From: Demequina zhanjiangensis
GTDB taxonomy: Bacteria > Actinomycetota > Actinomycetes > Actinomycetales > Demequinaceae
Direction: 5' to 3'
NCBI RefSeq assembly: GCF_030418315.1
Contig: NZ_JAUHPV010000003.1
Coordinates: forward strand, 1-64,000
Length of the DNA: 64,000 bases
Shown here piece by piece: positions 51,463 through 59,542 of this stretch. Position numbers and translations under genes: made by a program. How positions within the stretch are numbered: the stretch's first letter is position 1; every line of letters starts with the position of its first letter. The notes below the pieces were generated by a model, which saw only the letters and a program-made list of their open reading frames with translations, was not told where the DNA came from and ran no database searches.

Positions 51463-52621
51463 CGCCACCGACCACGTCGCCCAGGCACTGGCGCTCGTGG
51501 AGCCGTTGGGCGTGGAGCGGGTGCCGCTCGCGTCGGCTTTGGGCCGTGCCCTCGCGGAGCCCGTGCGGGCCGCTGCTGACGCCCCGCCCTTCCGGACGAC
51601 GTCCATGGACGGCTACGCGGTCCGCTCCAACGAGGGCGCGCCTGGCCTCTGGGAGGTGAGTGCCGACGTTCCCGCGGGCATTGCGCCCGCGCCTCTGGCT
51701 GCCGGCACGGTCGCCCGCGTCATGACCGGCGCACCCATGCCCGACGGGGCCGACGCCGTGGTGCCCGTCGAGGACACCGATCGCGGCGTCGACCGGGTGG
51801 AGATCCACCGCTGGCCGGCCGCTGGTGCCTTCGTGCGCGAGGCGGGGGAGGACCTGCATCGCGGGGACGAGGTGTTGGGAGGCGCCCGACTGCTCAGGGC
51901 CGTTGACCTGGCCGCGTCCGCCGCCGCGGGCGCCCCGGACGTGTCCGTGGTGCGGCGGCCCCGCGTCGGCGTGCTGATCACGGGTGACGAGGTGCGGCCT
52001 CCCGGCTCCGCCCTCGAGCCCGGCCAGATCTTCGATGCGAGCTCCACCACGCTCCCCGCGCTCGTCGAGGAATGGGGCGGCGAATGCGTAGGCGTGCGGG
52101 TCGTGGGTGATACCGACCAAGCCGTCGTGGACGCGCTCGACTCGCTCGAGGCCGACCTGCTGATCACCGCAGGCGGCGTGAGCGCGGGCGCCTACGACGT
52201 CGTGAAGTCGGCCCTGGTGCCGCACGGCGTCTGGTTCGGGCCCGTGGCGATGCAGCCCGGCAAGCCACAAGGTCTCGGACTCTGGCGAGGGGTGCCGATC
52301 GTCTGCATGCCCGGCAACCCGGTCTCCGTCGTCGCCACCTTCCTGGTGGTCGTCGCGCCGATGATGCGCGAGATGCTGCGGTTGCCCTCGCCCGCCGTCG
52401 GCACCGCGGTGGCAGGCGTCGGATGGCGCTGCCCTCCCGGCCGCGCGCAGCTCATGCCGGTGAGGTTCGAGGGCGTCCGCGTCGTACCCGCGACGGCCGG
52501 CGGCTCCGGCTCTCACCTCATCGGCTCGCTCGCCCAGGCCGAGGCCTTCGCCGTCATCGCGGCCGACGTCTCCGAGGTGCTGCCCGGCGATACTGTGGGC
52601 CTCATGGGGATCACGCCATGA
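51449..52621 (+). CDS. moeA: Molybdopterin molybdenumtransferase
   Basis: Inserts molybdate into adenylated molybdopterin. The 390-aa product has PPFRTTSMDGYAVRSNEGAP, VARVMTGAPMPDGADAVVPV, the MogA-like block LLITAGGVSAGAYDVVKSAL, MQPGKPQGLGLWRG and CMPGNPVSVVATF, with a C-terminal beta domain. GTG start overlaps the moeB-like stop by 14 bases; the stop overlaps moaC (ATGA). Confidence 0.95.
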   Translation: MPVRSATDHVAQALALVEPLGVERVPLASALGRALAEPVRAAADAPPFRTTSMDGYAVRSNEGAPGLWEVSADVPAGIAPAPLAAGTVARVMTGAPMPDGADAVVPVEDTDRGVDRVEIHRWPAAGAFVREAGEDLHRGDEVLGGARLLRAVDLAASAAAGAPDVSVVRRPRVGVLITGDEVRPPGSALEPGQIFDASSTTLPALVEEWGGECVGVRVVGDTDQAVVDALDSLEADLLITAGGVSAGAYDVVKSALVPHGVWFGPVAMQPGKPQGLGLWRGVPIVCMPGNPVSVVATFLVVVAPMMREMLRLPSPAVGTAVAGVGWRCPPGRAQLMPVRFEGVRVVPATAGGSGSHLIGSLAQAEAFAVIAADVSEVLPGDTVGLMGITP

Positions 52622-53088
52622 CCGACTTCACGCACCTCGACTCCTCCGGGCACGCCCGCATGGTGGACGTCACCGCGAAGCAGCCGACGGTGAGGGCCGC
52701 CACCGCGTCGGCCTTCGTCTCGTGCTCCGCGACGGTGGTCGCCGCCCTGCGCGACGGCGCGGTGCCCAAAGGCGACGTGCTCGCCGTCGCCCGCGTCGCG
52801 GGGATCGCCGCTGCCAAGCGAACGCCCGAGCTGCTGCCGCTCGCCCACGTGATCGGCGTGCACGGCTGCACCGTCGACCTGACCGTGGAGGACGACGGGG
52901 TCGCGATCGAGGTGACTGTCTCGACGGCCGACCGCACCGGCGTCGAGATGGAAGCCCTCACCGCGGCATCCGTCGCCGCGCTCAACGTGGTCGACATGGT
53001 CAAGGGGCTCGACCGCGCCACCTCCATCCGCGAGGTGAAGCTGCTCAAGAAGAGCGGCGGCCGGTCCGGCGAATGGGTGCGCGCATGA
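52618..53088 (+). CDS. moaC: Cyclic pyranopterin monophosphate synthase
   Basis: Second enzyme of Moco synthesis, acting on the MoaA product. The 156-aa protein has MVDVTAKQPTVRAATASAFV, GIAAAKRTPELLPLAHVIGV, the active-site GVEMEALTAASVAALNVVDM with lysine in VKGLDRATSIREV and the end LLKKSGGRSGEW. Tight overlaps with moeA and moaD. Confidence 0.96.
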   Translation: MTDFTHLDSSGHARMVDVTAKQPTVRAATASAFVSCSATVVAALRDGAVPKGDVLAVARVAGIAAAKRTPELLPLAHVIGVHGCTVDLTVEDDGVAIEVTVSTADRTGVEMEALTAASVAALNVVDMVKGLDRATSIREVKLLKKSGGRSGEWVRA

Positions 53089-53324
53089 GCGTCGCCGTGC
53101 GGCTGTTCGCCGGCGCCGCCGAGGCCGCCGGCGTCGAGGCGACCACCGCGTCGGCCACGACAGAGGATGCGCTGCGCACCGAGCTCGCCCTTCGCTTCGG
53201 CGAGGGTTTCGGTCCCGTGCTCGCCAAATGCTCGCTGATGGCCGACGGAGAGCTGCTCGAGCCCGGGGAGGCGCTTCCGCCCGGGGCGACAGTCGACGTG
53301 CTGCCACCGTTCGCGGGCGGATGA
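53085..53324 (+). CDS. moaD: Molybdopterin synthase sulfur carrier subunit
   Basis: A 79-aa ubiquitin-fold protein ending in the diagnostic Gly-Gly (VLPPFAGG), which is thiocarboxylated and donates sulfur to cyclic pyranopterin together with MoaE. It starts MSVAVRLFAGAAEAAGVEAT and has the MoaD loop FGPVLAKCSLMADGELLEPG. ATG overlaps the moaC stop. It is the last gene of the rightward cofactor chain; moaE is in the other half of the locus. Confidence 0.93.
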   Translation: MSVAVRLFAGAAEAAGVEATTASATTEDALRTELALRFGEGFGPVLAKCSLMADGELLEPGEALPPGATVDVLPPFAGG

Positions 53325-53325
53325 C

Positions 53326-54648
53326 ATGGCCGACTTCGACAGCGTCGTCGTGGGGGCAGGGGTTGCGGGGCTGACGGCCGCGCGCTTGCTGGCGCGCGCG
53401 GGTAGATCCGTGGTCGTGCTGGAGGCGCGCCGACGCATCGGCGGGCGCGTGGTGACCGACCGGTCCGACGGGTACGTCACCGACCGCGGCGCCTCATGGA
53501 TCCATGGCATTGACGAGTCGCCCGTGGCCGAGGCTGCGCGCGCCTTCGGGATGCGGATGCAGGAGTTCACCGTCGGCGGGTATCAGGTCGATAGCAGGCC
53601 GATCGCGTACTACGGACCCGACTGTGAGCGCCTCTCGGCCGGGGAGGCCGCTGCGTTCGCCGCAGACGTGCACGCCGTCGACGAGGCGCTCGTGGCGGTC
53701 GTCGAGGCGTCCGCGCCCGACGCGTCGTACCGCGACGTGACCGACGCGGCCCTTGCGTCGTTCGGCTGGGAGCCGGCGCGGGCCGCGCGGGTGCGTGAGT
53801 ACCTGGAGCACCGCAGCGAGGAGCAGTACGGCGCATGGATCGAGGACCTCGCGGCCCACGGGCTCGACGATGACCAGATCGAAGGCGACGAGGTCGTGTT
53901 CCCCGACGGGTACGACGTGCTGCCCGCGAGACTCGCCGAGGGGTTGGACGTGCGGCTCGGCGCGGTCGTGTCACGAGTGACCTGGGACGAATCGGGGGTG
54001 ACCGTCGCGTCGTCCGGTGGGGTGGTGCGGGCCACCCACGCGGTGGTGACGGTGCCGGTCGGTGTGCTGCAGAGCGGGGCCTTCGAGTTCGATCCGCCAT
54101 TGCCGGCTGAGGTCGCCGAACCGCTCGCCCGGCTCAGGATGAACGCGTTCGAGAAGGTGTTCCTGCGCTTCGACGAGCGGTTCTGGGACAGCGACGTGTA
54201 CGCGATCCGGCAGCTCGGGCCCGAGGCCCATTGGTGGCACTCCTGGTACGACCTCACCGGGCTCGACGGCATGCCGACGCTGCTCACGTTCGCCGCTGGC
54301 CCGGCCGCCGTCGAGACGGCGAACTGGACCGATGAGGAGGTGGCCGCGTCGATCATGGCGCAGCTGCGTCGGCTGTATGGCGCGGATGTGCCGGATCCGG
54401 TGCGCGTCGACCGGACCGACTGGCAGGGCGACTACTTCTCGCGGGGCTCGTACGCGTACATGACGCTCGGCTCGTCGACGTCGGATCACGACGCGCTCGC
54501 GACGCCGGTCGGGGGAGTACTGCACCTCGCGGGCGAGGCGACCTGGACTGACGACCCCGCGACCGTCACGGCGGCCCTCATGTCAGGGCACCGCGCGGCG
54601 TGCCGCATCGTCGGCCAAGATCTGCCTATTGACGGACTCTGGAGGTAG
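53326..54648 (+). CDS. Flavin-containing amine oxidase
   Basis: A 440-aa FAD enzyme of the polyamine/monoamine oxidase family. FAD motif SVVVGAGVAGLTAARLLARA, then LEARRRIGGRVVTD and GASWIHGIDESPV; C-terminal FAD block GVLHLAGEATWTDDPATVTA. No signal peptide. It begins one base after moaD, so it may be transcribed with the cofactor genes although it needs no Moco. Substrate (polyamine, aromatic amine or amino acid) unknown. Confidence 0.92.
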   Translation: MADFDSVVVGAGVAGLTAARLLARAGRSVVVLEARRRIGGRVVTDRSDGYVTDRGASWIHGIDESPVAEAARAFGMRMQEFTVGGYQVDSRPIAYYGPDCERLSAGEAAAFAADVHAVDEALVAVVEASAPDASYRDVTDAALASFGWEPARAARVREYLEHRSEEQYGAWIEDLAAHGLDDDQIEGDEVVFPDGYDVLPARLAEGLDVRLGAVVSRVTWDESGVTVASSGGVVRATHAVVTVPVGVLQSGAFEFDPPLPAEVAEPLARLRMNAFEKVFLRFDERFWDSDVYAIRQLGPEAHWWHSWYDLTGLDGMPTLLTFAAGPAAVETANWTDEEVAASIMAQLRRLYGADVPDPVRVDRTDWQGDYFSRGSYAYMTLGSSTSDHDALATPVGGVLHLAGEATWTDDPATVTAALMSGHRAACRIVGQDLPIDGLWR

Positions 54649-54652
54649 CGGG

Positions 54653-54871
54653 ATGGCGCGGGTGCAGTGGAGGTTCATCGGTCTGGCGGTGGGGTTCCTC
54701 GGCGTAGGAATCGCGCTCCTCATGGCGCAGTCGCGGTACTCGTGTGCCGCAGGCGGCGGTGAGGAATGCGGGCCGATCGCTGTCGACTACGTCGGGTCTG
54801 CGGTGATCGTGCTCGCGACGCTCGGGCTGGTCGCGTACTCGCTCGTCAGGGCGTTCCGGCCGCGCCAGTAG
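54653..54871 (+). CDS. Small two-helix membrane protein
   Basis: A 72-aa hypothetical protein with two predicted helices (RFIGLAVGFLGVGIALLMAQ and AVIVLATLGLVAYSLVRAF). The loop between has two cysteines (YSCAAGGGEECGP) that could form a disulfide outside the membrane. GGAGGT six bases before the ATG supports expression. It starts four bases after the amine oxidase stop. Function unknown. Confidence 0.7.
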   Translation: MARVQWRFIGLAVGFLGVGIALLMAQSRYSCAAGGGEECGPIAVDYVGSAVIVLATLGLVAYSLVRAFRPRQ

Positions 54872-54881
54872 GTGCTCGGCG

Positions 54882-55493
54882 TCAGCGCGACTGGAACGCG
54901 AGGCGGCCCGCGAGCAACACATACGTGCCCGCGAACGTCCGGCGCATCCACGCCATCACCCTCGGTCGCGTGATCACCTGGTCGCGCATCACCGACGCGA
55001 ACAGGCCATAGATCGCGAACACCAGGAACGTCGCCGCCATGAACACCAGGCTCAGGTAGGCCATCTCGAGCGTCGCATGCGCTGCCCCCGCTGGGACGAA
55101 CTGCGGCAGGAACGCGAAGAAGAAGATCGTCAGCTTCGGATTCAGCAGGTTGATCAGCACAGCGGTGCCGACCACCTTGCGGGCCGAGACCTCGCGCTTC
55201 GACTCATCGACCTGGATCGCCGAACGATCGCGCCACGTCTGCCACGCCAGATAGAGCAGATAGGCGACGCCCAGCCACTTCACAGTCTGGAACGCCACGG
55301 CCGACGCGTTCAGCACCGCCGCGAGGCCCGTGATGGCCGCCAGCATGTGGGGCACGACGCCCAACGTGCAGCCGAACGCCGCGATCATGCCCGCACGGGC
55401 GCCACGAGTCAGGCCCGCCGAGATCGTGTACACGGCGCCGGTGCCAGGCGTGGCCACCACCACCAACGTCGTCAACAGAAACGCGATGCCCAA
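54882..55493 (-). CDS. LysE/RhtB family amino-acid exporter
   Basis: A 203-aa membrane protein with six predicted helices. Family blocks: VVVATPGTGAVYTISAGLTR, GARAGMIAAFGCTLGVVPHM, VKWLGVAYLLYLAWQTWR and LLNPKLTIFFFAFLPQFV. A TTG start is used, with GGAGGAGG six bases upstream. It should export an amino acid or homoserine-lactone-like compound; it is convergent with the small membrane protein gene. Confidence 0.9.
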   Translation of the reverse strand: MGIAFLLTTLVVVATPGTGAVYTISAGLTRGARAGMIAAFGCTLGVVPHMLAAITGLAAVLNASAVAFQTVKWLGVAYLLYLAWQTWRDRSAIQVDESKREVSARKVVGTAVLINLLNPKLTIFFFAFLPQFVPAGAAHATLEMAYLSLVFMAATFLVFAIYGLFASVMRDQVITRPRVMAWMRRTFAGTYVLLAGRLAFQSR

Positions 55494-55777
55494 CAGGGGC
55501 CTCCTCCGGGTAGGTGCCTCGCACGCTACTGAGTGTCACGAAATGGGGCAAGTGTCCGATGCGGGGCGCGCGCCAGGTGGTGCCGCGGGAGGTGAAGTGG
55601 CTCCGGAGCAGGCGTCGGACCAGGGGTGTTGGTGCGGTCGCGGGAGCGCGGAGGGCTGGGGTGCGCGCTCGCCGTGCACAACTGACTGAGAACCGGACCC
55701 GCGTGATTCTGGGACCTGCGGGTTTGTTGACTCCGTGTCGCTGCGTCAGTCAGTTCTGCACGCGGGAGCTGAGTGGA

Positions 55778-55808
55778 CTCGGCAAGCCCGCTGGTTGTTA
55801 ATCCACCC
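55778..55808 (+). repeat. Repeat copy 1: CTCGGCAAGCCCGCTG-N6-AATCCACCC
   Basis: Sixteen bases CTCGGCAAGCCCGCTG, six variable bases, then AATCCACCC. Copy 2 at 56425-56455 has the same two blocks at the same spacing; a shorter copy 3 lies at 57238-57250. Copies 1 and 2 flank the DUF6000-like gene. Confidence 0.75.
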
Positions 55809-55859
55809 CGTGGTGACCTAATCATGTGAGGTCTCTCGTGTGGACTCGGAGCTCGCCCA

Positions 55860-55865
55860 TACGAT
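55860..55865 (+). promoter_or_regulatory. -10 box TACGAT before the DUF6000-like gene
   Basis: TACGAT ends six bases before the GTG at 55872, again the leaderless spacing. Confidence 0.4.
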
Positions 55866-55871
55866 GGTGCG

Positions 55872-56405
55872 GTGGGGACCGTCTCAGATGAACTCGATCC
55901 AGTCTCGTTTGAACTCAATGAACGCTGCGTGATGCCGTTCTATGGGGATCTCATGGGTAAGAATGCGACTCGGCTGCAGTTCGATCTCGACCTGTTCTCC
56001 CGTGTCGCTGCTGAAACCACCGATGACGAAGTGATCGGGCTGCTGTCGGCTGATTGGCGGCCAAGGGCGGTGGGGGCATGGCTTGCGATCGGTCGCTCGA
56101 GTGAAGCGGTGGATCAGGCGTTGCTTGACAGCGTCGAGTCGTCAGAGGGTGCCTATTCGGCACTGCCGCTTGCGGTGGCCGCTGCTTTCGCCGTGCCTGA
56201 TCGAGCGATTGCCTCACTGCTGCGCTACCGGGAGAAGGATCGTCGCGAGCAGGGTGGAGCCGCGGCGTTCGTGGAGGCCGCTGTGGCGTACCTCGGCGGT
56301 CCGATCGACTCCATCAGCGTCGTACCGGATGCTCGGGCCGACTTCGAGCAGATGCTCGCGGTCGCCGTAGAGGTTGCGGGGCGTGTCCGACCCCGTCAAC
56401 AGTGA
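55872..56405 (+). CDS. DUF6000-like protein
   Basis: A 177-aa acidic, mostly helical soluble protein. ELNERCVMPFYGDLM, EVIGLLSADWRPRAVGAWLA and ESSEGAYSALPLAVAAAFAV with SLLRYREK match, from memory, the pattern of DUF6000 proteins (R-x-V-x-P-F-Y; L-L-x-x-x-W-R; A-W-L; Y-x-x-A-L). These are found in scattered actinobacteria, function unknown. Codon use is less GC-biased than neighbours and the gene is bounded by two copies of a 31-bp interrupted repeat, so it may have arrived by transfer. Confidence 0.65.
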   Translation: MGTVSDELDPVSFELNERCVMPFYGDLMGKNATRLQFDLDLFSRVAAETTDDEVIGLLSADWRPRAVGAWLAIGRSSEAVDQALLDSVESSEGAYSALPLAVAAAFAVPDRAIASLLRYREKDRREQGGAAAFVEAAVAYLGGPIDSISVVPDARADFEQMLAVAVEVAGRVRPRQQ

Positions 56406-56424
56406 GTCGCATGTCGGGACAATG

Positions 56425-56455
56425 CTCGGCAAGCCCGCTGCGCGCCAATCCACCC
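56425..56455 (+). repeat. Repeat copy 2
   Basis: CTCGGCAAGCCCGCTG, six bases, AATCCACCC, in the same orientation as copy 1 and 19 bases after the DUF6000-like stop. Confidence 0.75.
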
Positions 56456-56549
56456 TCTCGTTGAGGTGGCGGCAAACCGGCAGTTCGAAGGCGATGTCAG
56501 GCGGCGATGTGTTGGCTGGCCTCGTACTGAGAGATCCCGAGCCCGTGGC

Positions 56550-57110
56550 TCAAGGCAGCGAGGTGGCGAGGACGATCGGGAGAAGGAGGAGCAGCGGAGC
56601 GATGTCCCTCACGCGCGGACGAATCCATGTACGGACGATCGGCGTCTCAGAGGTCGCGTGCTCTGCTTCCGGGGCGCTGAGGAGCAGATTCTTGAGGTCT
56701 GCTGCGCGTTCACGGTGGCGCGCGCGGGTCGTTTTCGGTACCAGGATGGATCCGGAATAGGGCATCTCCCAACGAAGTGGTGGCTTCGCGTGGACCCGGA
56801 CGGAGTCGTTGGTCTGGAAGTACTCGACGTTCTCAACGCGCGACGCGGGAACCTTGGTCTCCATGAATAGGCCGAAGACGCGTAGTTCGCCGGGCTGGAC
56901 GACCCACCGGCTGGTGTCCATGCGCGCTATGGCGTAGGCGCCAACGAGCATTGGTAGCCACAGTAGGAATTCGCCCCACCACGGTCCTTTCTCGAACGAG
57001 GTCACGCCGACAACCGCCAGCATCGCGGGGACAATCGCAACGCGCCAGAAGGCGGTGCTCCACTTGGGGTGCTGCATCTCAATGACATCGAGGTCGCACG
57101 ACGCGCTCAC
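56550..57110 (-). CDS. Hypothetical membrane protein with PH-like middle domain
   Basis: A 186-aa protein: short N-terminus, two helices (AFWRVAIVPAMLAVVGVTSF; FLLWLPMLVGAYAIARM), a beta-rich region WVVQPGELRVFGLFMETKVP and VENVEYFQTNDSVRVHAKPP resembling bacterial PH or DUF3093-type domains, and a C-terminal helix (DIAPLLLLLPIVLATSLP). GTG 57110 is chosen because a full AAGGAGGT lies four bases upstream; ATG 57161 is an alternative. Lower GC than its surroundings. Function unknown. Confidence 0.65.
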   Translation of the reverse strand: MSASCDLDVIEMQHPKWSTAFWRVAIVPAMLAVVGVTSFEKGPWWGEFLLWLPMLVGAYAIARMDTSRWVVQPGELRVFGLFMETKVPASRVENVEYFQTNDSVRVHAKPPLRWEMPYSGSILVPKTTRARHRERAADLKNLLLSAPEAEHATSETPIVRTWIRPRVRDIAPLLLLLPIVLATSLP

Positions 57111-57237
57111 AGGCACCTCCTTCCGACCGCCCTGCCACTTTGGTCCGAACTTGTCCGTCATCGGTTGGCCGTGAAGAGTGGCGCGGCCATTGGTGGGCGT
57201 CCGCGAGCAGGCTATCGCAGCGATCTCTTCACCTGGG

Positions 57238-57250
57238 TCGGCAAGCCCGC
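57238..57250 (+). repeat. Repeat copy 3 (short)
   Basis: TCGGCAAGCCCGC is identical to the core of copies 1 and 2 and in the same direction; the AATCCACCC block is not present. It lies 128 bp upstream of the PH-like gene. Confidence 0.55.
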
Positions 57251-57266
57251 CTGACTCCCGCCCCAG

Positions 57267-57321
57267 GGGCACTCACTCACTCCTCAGATGCGCCGAGTTC
57301 TCAGATCGGGCACTCACTCAC
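57267..57321 (+). repeat. Direct repeat GGGCACTCACTCAC upstream of Pr6Pr gene
   Basis: GGGCACTCACTCAC occurs at 57267-57280 and 57308-57321, 41 bp apart (about four DNA turns), with CTCAGAT also twice between (57283-57289 and 57300-57306). It lies 85-140 bp before the Pr6Pr gene and could be an activator or repressor site. Confidence 0.5.
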
Positions 57322-57404
57322 CCGAACGGCCTGTTTACCGCCGGTTGACCGTGATGTCGCACGGTGGCCTCGACAGAGCGTCAGCAGAGTCGGGGGAGGC
57401 GAGC

Positions 57405-58088
57405 ATGAGCGCTGTCGAACGGAGCATCGCGACCGAGCGAACCGTGGAGGTGGCCCGGGGGGATAGGCGTGCGGTCGCCATCGTCGGGACATGGCGGCTG
57501 ACCGCCGGGGCGGTGATCGCCATCGCCCTGGTGGCTGACGCGCTGACGGTGATCTCCGAGGGAGGTTTCGTCTTCTGGGACTACTTCGGCTACTTCTCGG
57601 TCCAGACGATGGGTCTCGGAGCGGTCGTGCTGCTCGGCATGACGGGGCTCACCGGGAGGTCGCGTCCGGCACTCGTCGAGCACATGCGGCTAGCAGTGAC
57701 CGCGTATCTCCTGCTCTCAGCCGCCTTCTACTGGGCGCTCATCTACCCCGTGCAGGCTGCGTCGTCCCCCTGGATCAACATCGTGATGCACGGTGGTGCG
57801 TCTGTCGTGCTTCTCGTCGACTGGCTTGTGGAGGGCCCACGCAGAGCGCCGAGCCGGACGGCTCTCTGGACTGGAATGATCTATCCGATCGTGTGGATGG
57901 TCGTGTTCCTCGTCCGTGGCGCGACCGACGGATGGACGCCTTACGAAGCCCTTGACCCGGTCAACGGCTATGCCATGGTCGCGGTCCAACTGGGCGGAAG
58001 CTTCCTCGCCATCCTCATCGCGCTGGTCGTGCTGCGGAATCTGACCCGGTGGCGGTGGGTGGACCCCGAAGCCGCGAAACGGCGCTGA
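57405..58088 (+). CDS. Pr6Pr family membrane protein
   Basis: A 227-aa protein with six predicted helices. TWRLTAGAVIAIALVADALT, GFVFWDYFGYFSVQTMGLGA, YWALIYPVQAASSPWINIVM, HGGASVVLLVDWLVEGPRRA and the end NGYAMVAVQLGGSFLAILIA fit the Pr6Pr/FAR-17a-like family of uncharacterised membrane proteins. ATG 57405 has GGGGGAGG upstream. It closes the accessory stretch and is convergent with moaA. Function unknown. Confidence 0.8.
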   Translation: MSAVERSIATERTVEVARGDRRAVAIVGTWRLTAGAVIAIALVADALTVISEGGFVFWDYFGYFSVQTMGLGAVVLLGMTGLTGRSRPALVEHMRLAVTAYLLLSAAFYWALIYPVQAASSPWINIVMHGGASVVLLVDWLVEGPRRAPSRTALWTGMIYPIVWMVVFLVRGATDGWTPYEALDPVNGYAMVAVQLGGSFLAILIALVVLRNLTRWRWVDPEAAKRR

Positions 58089-58118
58089 AAGCGACGGTGA
58101 GTGACCCGAAACGAGGGG

Positions 58119-59123
58119 TCAGCCGCCTATGGCGCTCATCGGGCGGGTCGGCTGGAGGAACGTCGGGTCGTCGATGTCGTGTCCCGCCTTCTTGCCGAAC
58201 AGGCAGCGGCGGATCGCGGCGTCCACGTCGGCGTCGGAGCCTCCCGAGCGGAGCACGGCGCGCACGTCGGTCTCGGTGCGCGCGAACAGGCACGCGCGCA
58301 CCTGGCCGTCGGCGGTGAGGCGGAGTCTGTCGCAGTCGCCGCAGAACGGCCTGGTCACTGAGGCGATGACACCAACGCTCGCGGGGCCGTCGTCCAGCAG
58401 CCACGTCTGCGCCGGCGCGGCACCGCGGCCGGGACGCTCGGTGAGCGTCCACTCGCTCCGCAGGGTCGAGAGGATCTCGTCCGCGGTCACCATCTGCTCG
58501 CGCTTCCACGTGTGCCCGGCGTCGAGCGGCATCTGCTCGATGAACCGCAGGTGCAGTCCGCGGTCGGCGGCGAAGCGCGCGAGGTCCACGATCTCGTCGT
58601 CGTTCACCCCGCGCATCGCGACGGTGTTGATCTTCACGGGAGCGAGCCCGGCGGCTTCGGCCGCGGCGATGCCCGCAAGCGTGTCGTCGAGCCGGTCGCG
58701 GCGGGTGAGGTCCTTGAAGCGCTCGGGCCGCAGGGTGTCGAGCGAGATGTTCACGCGGTCGAGTCCCGCTTCGCGCAGCGGCTCCGCCAGCTCGGGAAGC
58801 TTGAGCGCGTTCGTGGTCAACGAGAGCTCGGGTCTGCCTGCAGGGCCTTCGAGCGCGGCCATGCGTGCCACGACATCCACGACGTCCGGGCGCAGCAACG
58901 GCTCCCCGCCGGTGAGCCTGATCGAGGAGACGCCCGCCTCGACGGCCACGCGCGCCACGCGCACGAGCTCGTCGGTGCTCAGCAGGCTGTCCTTCTGCAA
59001 CCACGGCACGCCGTCCGCGGGCATGCAGTAGGTGCAGCGCAGCGAGCAGCGGTCGGTGAGCGAGATGCGGAGGTCGCGGTGCACGCGTCCGAACGTGTCG
59101 GTCAGCGGAGCGGGCGCCGTCAT
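58119..59123 (-). CDS. moaA: GTP 3',8-cyclase
   Basis: Radical-SAM enzyme for the first step of Moco synthesis. The 334-aa product has the cluster motif SLTDRCSLRCTYCMPADGVP (CxxxCxxC), the SAM region SSIRLTGGEPLLRPDV, the second cluster in RPFCGDCDRLRLTADGQVRA then CLF, and the functional C-terminal Gly-Gly (MSAIGG). ATG 59123 overlaps the moaE stop. Last gene of the leftward molybdenum operon. Confidence 0.97.
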   Translation of the reverse strand: MTAPAPLTDTFGRVHRDLRISLTDRCSLRCTYCMPADGVPWLQKDSLLSTDELVRVARVAVEAGVSSIRLTGGEPLLRPDVVDVVARMAALEGPAGRPELSLTTNALKLPELAEPLREAGLDRVNISLDTLRPERFKDLTRRDRLDDTLAGIAAAEAAGLAPVKINTVAMRGVNDDEIVDLARFAADRGLHLRFIEQMPLDAGHTWKREQMVTADEILSTLRSEWTLTERPGRGAAPAQTWLLDDGPASVGVIASVTRPFCGDCDRLRLTADGQVRACLFARTETDVRAVLRSGGSDADVDAAIRRCLFGKKAGHDIDDPTFLQPTRPMSAIGG

Positions 59124-59542
59124 AGGCCCACCCAGGTGTGCGAGCCGTCGGCGAGGATCTCGCGCTTCCACACGGGCAGCTCTGCCTTGACGTGCTCGAC
59201 GAGCGCGCGGCACGCGTCGAAGGCCTCGGCACGATGCGCGGATCCGGCGGTCGCGACGATCGCCGCGTCGCCCACGGCGAGCAGGCCGACGCGATGGGTC
59301 ACCGCGAGCGCGACGTCAGGGTGGTCGGCGGCGACCGACTCGGTGATCCGGGTGAGGAACGCTGCGGCGTAGGGGTGGGCGCTGTACTCCAGGTGCGTCA
59401 CCTCGCCGACGACGGACGGGTCGTGGTCGCGGACCACCCCCACGAACGTCGCGACGGCCCCGTGCGACGCCGAGGAGACGGCAGCGACGTGCGCGGCAAG
59501 GTCAAGGGGCTCGGCCGAGATGCCGAGCATGGCGACGCTCAT
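59120..59542 (-). CDS. moaE: Molybdopterin synthase catalytic subunit
   Basis: A 140-aa large subunit working with MoaD from the other half of the locus. Conserved blocks: SHGAVATFVGVVRDHDPSVV, VTHLEYSAHPYAAAFLTRI, VTHRVGLLAVGDAAIVATAG and the catalytic end HRAEAFDACRALVEHVKAEL with PVWKREIL. Four-base overlaps with mogA and moaA. Confidence 0.95.
   Translation of the reverse strand: MSVAMLGISAEPLDLAAHVAAVSSASHGAVATFVGVVRDHDPSVVGEVTHLEYSAHPYAAAFLTRITESVAADHPDVALAVTHRVGLLAVGDAAIVATAGSAHRAEAFDACRALVEHVKAELPVWKREILADGSHTWVGL

Larger units (their letters stand above)
55494..55871. other. 378-bp region without a gene, left edge of a lower-GC segment
   Basis: No frame here shows codon bias, a ribosome site or a recognisable protein. 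It holds the LysE gene's upstream region on the left, a short ACCCGC/GCGGGT inverted repeat near 55697-55723, and the first copy of the CTCGGCAAGCCCGCTG repeat. From about 55680 rightward the sequence becomes visibly richer in A and T. Confidence 0.5.

Noticed and set aside
55526-55918. 130-codon minus-strand frame in the gene-poor region
   Set aside because: Low-complexity Arg/Pro/Ser/Thr sequence with no start signal; it overlaps the repeat and the DUF6000-like gene start.
55778-57250. CRISPR array or integron cassette array
   Set aside because: Only three copies with spacings of hundreds of bases, no palindromic repeat, no cas or integrase gene and no typical attC structure.
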